DNA of 10,897 nt. Source: Alteromonadaceae bacterium UBA2620 (lineage in GTDB: Bacteria; Pseudomonadota; Gammaproteobacteria; Enterobacterales; Alteromonadaceae). The notes under the pieces are model-generated. The model was not told where the DNA came from. It saw only the letters and a program-made list of their open reading frames with translations, and did no database searches. The position numbers and the translations under genes were made by a program. Every line of letters begins with the position of its first letter. Position 1 is the stretch's first letter. Below are positions 7,237 to 10,897 of this stretch, piece after piece. The stretch covers positions 1-10,897 of the forward strand of contig DDJQ01000023.1 of NCBI GenBank assembly GCA_002339125.1, in the 5' to 3' direction.

Positions 7237-7279
7237 ACAGCACTTGTGCCCGTACATCTAATAATAAGAAGAGTGTAAC

Positions 7280-8464
7280 ATGTCGCAACGTCGAACCAAG
7301 TCAGGGTTTATTATTGCCGCCGCCTTTATCGGCCCCGGTACCGTATCCACCGCCAGTCTGGCCGGTGCTAACTTTGGCTTTCATCTGGTCTGGGCCTTAG
7401 TCTTTTCGGTGCTGGCCACCATTATTCTGCAGGATATGGCGGTAAGACTCGGCTATGCTACACGCTCAGGTATGAGCGAAGCGTTAAGAACTCAGATTGC
7501 TAACCCGTTTATCCGTGTACTGTTGTCATTGCTGGTTGTCGGCGCCATTGGCATTGGTAATGCGGCCTATGAATCAGGAAACCTGACCGGAGCCGCCATT
7601 GGCCTGAACAGTATTGCCGGCATTGGCATCCCGGCCTGGAGCTGTCTGCTCGGCGGTTTAGCCATCTTGCTGCTGTGGAGCGGCCACTACAAGCTAATCG
7701 AAACCGTACTGGTGATGCTCGTTGCCATTATGGCCATGGTATTTGTGGTTACGTTTGCGGTGAGTGAACCAGACTGGGGAGCAATGGCTGGCCAGTTGTT
7801 CGCACCGGTGGCTTCTATGGACAGCATTACCACCATTCTGGCCCTCATCGGCACCACCATTGTGCCCTACAACCTGTTTCTGCATGCCAGTCTGGTTGCG
7901 CAAAACGAGCAGGATGGCTCACAGCCTGCCGGCTACTATCGTCGCCAGTCGGCGCTGGCCATTGGCGTTGGCGGTCTGATAACGCTGTTTATTATGGCCA
8001 CCGCCATGCAGGCATTTTACGGTCAGGCCGAGGCGCTGAATGCCGGAAATCTGGCCAAACAACTGGCGCCGCTGTTAGGTGACTTCGCCGAACTGTTTTT
8101 TGCTCTGGGAATGTTTGCCGCAGGCTTAACCAGTGCGATTACGGCGCCTCTGGCGGCGGCCTATGCTGTAACCGGCGCATTAAACAAACCATCAGATATG
8201 CGTGGTATATGGTTCAGGGCGGTCTGGCTGAGCATTATTCTTATCGGCGTCGGGTTTACTTTAAGCGGCACTAAGCCTTTGATGGCAATTATGTTTGCCC
8301 AGGCGGCGAATGGCTTGTTGTTACCCGTTATTGCACTGCTGCTGTTATTTATGATGAATCGCCACTCGCAGTTAGGGCTGTTAAAAAACCACTGGAGTGC
8401 CAATGTGGCCGGGCTGGCTGTGGTGGGCTTAATTGGCTGGCTGAGCTGGCAAAAGTTTATGTAA
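7280..8464 (+). CDS. Nramp-family (SLC11-like) transporter with a non-canonical metal site
   Basis: This 394-residue membrane protein has about eleven hydrophobic helices. Family features are the first-helix segment GFIIAAAFIGPGTVSTASLAGANFGFHLVWALVFS (9-43), the QDMAVRLGYATRSGMSEALR loop (51-70) and the sixth-helix segment GTTIVPYNLFLHASLVAQ (191-208). In canonical Mn/Fe Nramps helix 1 carries DPGN and helix 6 carries the metal-binding Met before PH. Here these are GPGT (18-21) and V-P-Y (195-197), while the downstream His202 is kept. It therefore belongs to a divergent Nramp-like clade, and the transported ion is uncertain. Start ATG 7280 is preceded by AGAAGAG about 6 bases upstream. It stands alone on this strand; its stop overlaps the T-tract of the opposite-strand terminator. 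Confidence 0.87.
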   Translation: MSQRRTKSGFIIAAAFIGPGTVSTASLAGANFGFHLVWALVFSVLATIILQDMAVRLGYATRSGMSEALRTQIANPFIRVLLSLLVVGAIGIGNAAYESGNLTGAAIGLNSIAGIGIPAWSCLLGGLAILLLWSGHYKLIETVLVMLVAIMAMVFVVTFAVSEPDWGAMAGQLFAPVASMDSITTILALIGTTIVPYNLFLHASLVAQNEQDGSQPAGYYRRQSALAIGVGGLITLFIMATAMQAFYGQAEALNAGNLAKQLAPLLGDFAELFFALGMFAAGLTSAITAPLAAAYAVTGALNKPSDMRGIWFRAVWLSIILIGVGFTLSGTKPLMAIMFAQAANGLLLPVIALLLLFMMNRHSQLGLLKNHWSANVAGLAVVGLIGWLSWQKFM

Positions 8465-8493
8465 AAAATGGGGCCCGATAGCTATCAGGCCCC
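8463..8493 (-). terminator. Rho-independent terminator of the cystathionine beta-lyase gene
   Basis: A hairpin with outer stem GGGGCC/GGCCCC (8470-8475 with 8488-8493) encloses a GATAG/CTATC palindrome across one mismatch. On the minus strand it is followed by ATTTTTT (8469-8463). It lies 25 bases beyond the lyase stop, and its T-tract overlaps the Nramp-like stop codon. On the plus strand no T-tract follows, so it should act mainly on the minus strand. Confidence 0.8.
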
Positions 8494-8518
8494 GGGGAAA
8501 TATTCCCGCTAAGCCACT

Positions 8519-9649
8519 CTAGCTGCTCAGTCGGTCGAGAATATCTTTAAGCATGGCGCGGCTGCAGCCAAAGTTGATCCGGAAGAACCCTGGCTCACCA
8601 AAGTCCCGGCCCGGAGATGGTCCTACGCCTTTGCTCTCACACCATTTAAGTACATCTTCAACACCCAGGCCGGTGGCATCAATCCAGGCCAGGAAGGTGG
8701 CCTCTGATGACACTACCTCGAGTCCGTCAATGGCGTTGATACGCTCTACCAGGTAATCGCGGTTACCACGCAGATAAGCAATCTGCTCTGCCAGCCAGTC
8801 ATCACACTGTGTAAAGGCTGCCTCGGTGGCGACCAGTCCCATTACATTTGCCCATGGCACAATACCCGCAGCACCCTGAGTAAACTTACGACGTAAAGAA
8901 GCATCCGGAATAATGGCAAAAGAGGTACCCAGACCAGCCACATTAAAGGTTTTACTGGCTGCCATCAGAGTAACACTGCGGTTAGCCAGTTGCTCTACAC
9001 GCCCAGCAGGAATGTGACGCACACCCTCTTCCAGAATCAGATCGCAGTGGATCTCATCGGAACACAATGCCACGTTATGACGGGCACAAATTCCCGCAAT
9101 GGCATCTATCTCTGCCTGAGTCATTACTGAGCCCACCGGATTCATCGGGTTACACAGAATCATTAGCTTACACAGCGGATCGGCGGCTTGTTCTTCCAGC
9201 GCAGCCAGATCAATGGTCCAGCGTCCGGCTTCCAGTTTGGTGGGAATATCTACCCGCTGGGTGTTATTCAGGCCCGGCGCTGCCAGTAAGGGCGGGTAAT
9301 TAGGCGTTTGGATAAGCACCTTATCACCCGGCTCGCAATAGGCCTTAATGGCCACATTGAAGGCTGGTACCACGCCGGGAGTCCAGACGATCCAGTCGGC
9401 TTCGATGGCCCAGTCGTGCTTATCTTTAAGCCAGCGCACCACAGCCTGATTAGCTGGCTGATGCTGAGCCGGCAGAGAGTAGCCTAAATTGCCGTACTCG
9501 GTTTGTTTTTGAATCGCCTCAAGAATCGGCTGGGCACAGCGAAATTCGGTATCAGCTACCCAACAGGGGATCACGTCCTGCCCCGCGTATTTTTGCCATT
9601 TGAAAGACCAGAAGTCACGACGATCGGGGGTATTATCAAATTGACTCAA
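8519..9649 (-). CDS. MalY/PatB-type cystathionine beta-lyase (PLP aminotransferase fold)
   Basis: The 376-residue length is normal for the MalY/PatB family of fold-type I PLP enzymes, which cleave C-S bonds such as cystathionine to homocysteine, ammonia and pyruvate. Visible signatures: IPCWVADTEFRCAQPILEAI (27-46), GYSLP (56-60), NPMNPVG (167-173, Asn170), SDEIHCDLI (197-205, Asp198 contacting the pyridine nitrogen), ASKTFNVAGLG (231-241, Lys233 forming the Schiff base), and RINFGCSR (357-364, Arg357 binding the substrate carboxylate). All active-site residues are present. Start: TTG 9649, with AAAAGG about 8 bases upstream. An in-frame TAA lies five codons before it and no in-frame ATG exists until Met163, so TTG is effectively required. 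The response regulator gene lies 39 bases upstream on the same strand. Confidence 0.92.
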   Translation of the reverse strand: MSQFDNTPDRRDFWSFKWQKYAGQDVIPCWVADTEFRCAQPILEAIQKQTEYGNLGYSLPAQHQPANQAVVRWLKDKHDWAIEADWIVWTPGVVPAFNVAIKAYCEPGDKVLIQTPNYPPLLAAPGLNNTQRVDIPTKLEAGRWTIDLAALEEQAADPLCKLMILCNPMNPVGSVMTQAEIDAIAGICARHNVALCSDEIHCDLILEEGVRHIPAGRVEQLANRSVTLMAASKTFNVAGLGTSFAIIPDASLRRKFTQGAAGIVPWANVMGLVATEAAFTQCDDWLAEQIAYLRGNRDYLVERINAIDGLEVVSSEATFLAWIDATGLGVEDVLKWCESKGVGPSPGRDFGEPGFFRINFGCSRAMLKDILDRLSS

Positions 9650-9688
9650 TGTTGCTACCTTTTAATTCGGAGTAAGCGGCATACACCA

Positions 9689-10075
9689 CTATTTTGCATA
9701 TGACGACATAGTTTGCTTGATCAGACTCACCAGCTTTTTGCGCACAATAGGCTTAACCAGATAGGCCACTGCACCTAATTGACGGGCAAGCAATTTGGTT
9801 TGTCTGGATTCGTAGGCGGTCATAAAGATAAAGGGAAACATTAAATCTGCCGATCGAACGTCCCGCAGTAAGGCCAGCCCATCAAATCCGGGCATCACCA
9901 TATCACTAATTACCATGTCGAGTGAATCGGATGTTTGTTTAAGCAGGAATTCACGCGCCAATGCACTGTTGGAAAAGCTAACAACATTTACCGGCAACTC
10001 AGACTCCAGTACATCCACAATGAGTTCGAGTGTGATTTCGTCGTCGTCAATTACAGCGATATTAAGTGGTTGCAT
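9689..10075 (-). CDS. Single-domain response regulator (CheY-like receiver)
   Basis: The 128 residues form just one receiver domain. The acidic pocket is Asp10-Asp11-Asp12 (VIDDDE). The phospho-acceptor is Asp58 in VISDMVMPGFDG. Thr86 lies in FMTAYES, and Lys108 in YLVKP with Tyr105 at the aromatic switch position. All conserved residues are present, so it should be phosphorylatable. No DNA-binding or enzymatic output domain follows and no histidine kinase gene is in the window, so it is an orphan receiver acting by protein contact or phosphorelay. The ATG at 10075 has only a weak ribosome site (GACGGA). It starts about 40 bases downstream of the typA terminator, so a promoter must lie in or overlap that short stretch. 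It may be co-transcribed with the lyase gene. Confidence 0.9.
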   Translation of the reverse strand: MQPLNIAVIDDDEITLELIVDVLESELPVNVVSFSNSALAREFLLKQTSDSLDMVISDMVMPGFDGLALLRDVRSADLMFPFIFMTAYESRQTKLLARQLGAVAYLVKPIVRKKLVSLIKQTMSSYAK

Positions 10076-10116
10076 GATCCGTCTGTGAATAAATAGTCAG
10101 ACTGTAATTCTAATAG

Positions 10117-10150
10117 AAAAAGGCCGGTTGTGTTAACAACCGGCCTTTTT
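10117..10150 (-). terminator. Strong symmetric Rho-independent terminator after typA
   Basis: A perfect 10-base-pair stem, GGCCGGTTGT with ACAACCGGCC (10122-10131 and 10136-10145), encloses a GTTA loop. It is flanked by five A (10117-10121) and five T (10146-10150). It can work in both directions, but the only nearby transcript is minus-strand typA, whose stop is 37 bases upstream. It isolates typA from the response regulator gene. Confidence 0.93.
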
Positions 10151-10187
10151 ACTTGAACCATTCAACGTTTCACTTGCAAGCAGTGAA

Positions 10188-10897
10188 TTATTTCGGCGCG
10201 CGTGATGCCCGCTTACGATCGTTTTCGGTCAGCAGCTTCTTACGAATACGAATGCTTTCTGGCGTAACCTCTACCAGTTCGTCTTCGTCGATGAACTCAA
10301 GCGCCTGTTCCAGTGACATCTTCACCGGTGGTACCAGGGTTTGAGCTTCGTCGGTACCTGAAGCCCGAACGTTAGTCAACTGCTTGCCTTTTAACGCGTT
10401 TACGGTCAGGTCGTTGTCACGGCTGTGAATACCAATAACCATCCCTTCATATACTTCAACACCGTGTCCGATAAACAGACGGCCACGTTCCTGCAGGTTA
10501 AACAGGGCGTTGGTCAGTGCTTTACCGTTAGCGTTCGCAATCAGTACACCATTCTTACGCTTACCAATTACGCCGCCTTTGTGCGGGCCGTAGTGGTCGA
10601 ATGTATGGTACAGTAAGCCTGAACCTGAAGTCAGTGTCATAAAGTCAGTCTGGAAACCAATTAAGCCACGGCTGGGGATCATAAAGTCGATACGTACACG
10701 ACCTTTACCATCTGGTGACATGTCGGTCATTTCTGCTTTACGCAGACCCAGTTGCTCCATGATAGAGCCCTGGTGCTGCTCTTCACAGTCGATAGTCAGC
10801 GTTTCAAACGGTTCCATCAACTGGCCGTCTTCTTCTTTGATGATTACTTCAGGACGTGATACCGCCAGCTCGTAACCTTCACGACGCATGTTTTCAA
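10188..10897 (-). CDS. typA: TypA/BipA ribosome-associated GTPase, C-terminal part (5' end outside window)
   Basis: The frame is open to the right edge (ENMRREGYELAVSRPEVI), so only about the last 235 of roughly 605 residues are present and the GTPase domain is missing. The visible part covers the EF-G-like domain (GKGRVRIDFMIPSRGLIGFQTDFMTLTSGSG) and the TypA-specific C-terminal domain, with GPHKGGVIGKRKNGVLIANANGKAL, VYEGMVIGIHSRDNDLTVN, LTNVRASGTDEA and the basic end TPESIRIRKKLLTENDRKRASRAPK. TypA is a translational GTPase binding the ribosome at the EF-G site and involved in ribosome assembly, low-temperature growth and stress. The ATG at 10889 is an internal Met. Its 3' end is followed by a strong terminator. 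Confidence 0.97.
   Translation of the reverse strand, partial: ENMRREGYELAVSRPEVIIKEEDGQLMEPFETLTIDCEEQHQGSIMEQLGLRKAEMTDMSPDGKGRVRIDFMIPSRGLIGFQTDFMTLTSGSGLLYHTFDHYGPHKGGVIGKRKNGVLIANANGKALTNALFNLQERGRLFIGHGVEVYEGMVIGIHSRDNDLTVNALKGKQLTNVRASGTDEAQTLVPPVKMSLEQALEFIDEDELVEVTPESIRIRKKLLTENDRKRASRAPK

Noticed and set aside
10169..10187. TTCAC...GTGAA repeat next to the typA stop
   Set aside because: Short stem with a 9-base loop; the strong terminator at 10117-10150 already explains the 3' end.
1..10897. CRISPR arrays, tRNA or rRNA genes, insertion sequences, attachment sites
   Set aside because: No spaced direct repeats, cloverleaf-like segments, transposase or integrase frames, or terminal inverted repeats were seen.

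Overview
The window looks like ordinary chromosome of a marine-type gammaproteobacterium, most likely in the Alteromonadales/Alteromonadaceae. That placement is an inference from protein style (TypA, a MalY/PatB-type lyase, HemJ, a YecA-type UPF0149 protein, a YdbS/YdbT pair), roughly balanced base composition and tight packing. There are no insertion sequences, phage genes, tRNAs, rRNAs or CRISPR arrays, and no clear sign of recent transfer.

Layout: the left edge holds the last 100 codons of a CHAT-domain (caspase-like) protein, followed after 26 bases by a phytanoyl-CoA-dioxygenase-like Fe(II)/2-oxoglutarate oxygenase. Next, with its own candidate promoter, comes a YdbS/YdbT pair of membrane proteins with one and three bacterial PH-like (DUF304) domains. 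A convergent gene encodes a one-pass membrane protein with a coiled coil. Diverging from it is a CLC-family anion transporter gene, followed closely by hemJ (protoporphyrinogen oxidation) and then a 62-residue protein of unknown role. A YecA/UPF0149 gene runs convergent to that small gene and divergent from an Nramp-like transporter. The right part is all on the minus strand: the tail of typA/bipA, a strong terminator, a single-domain response regulator, and a MalY/PatB-type cystathionine beta-lyase. The lyase terminator lies against the stop codon of the Nramp-like gene.

Functional reading: most genes are separate housekeeping or envelope functions (ion transport, haem synthesis, sulphur amino-acid metabolism, translation-factor GTPase). 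The possible operons are CHAT-oxygenase, ydbS-ydbT, clc-hemJ(-small ORF) and response regulator-lyase. I see no complete new defence or biosynthetic system. The points most worth checking are sequence-level oddities: a CLC protein with Val where exchangers carry the internal proton glutamate, an Nramp-family protein whose canonical metal-binding residues are replaced, the CHAT-oxygenase adjacency cut by the window edge, and two TTG starts that the local sequence supports.
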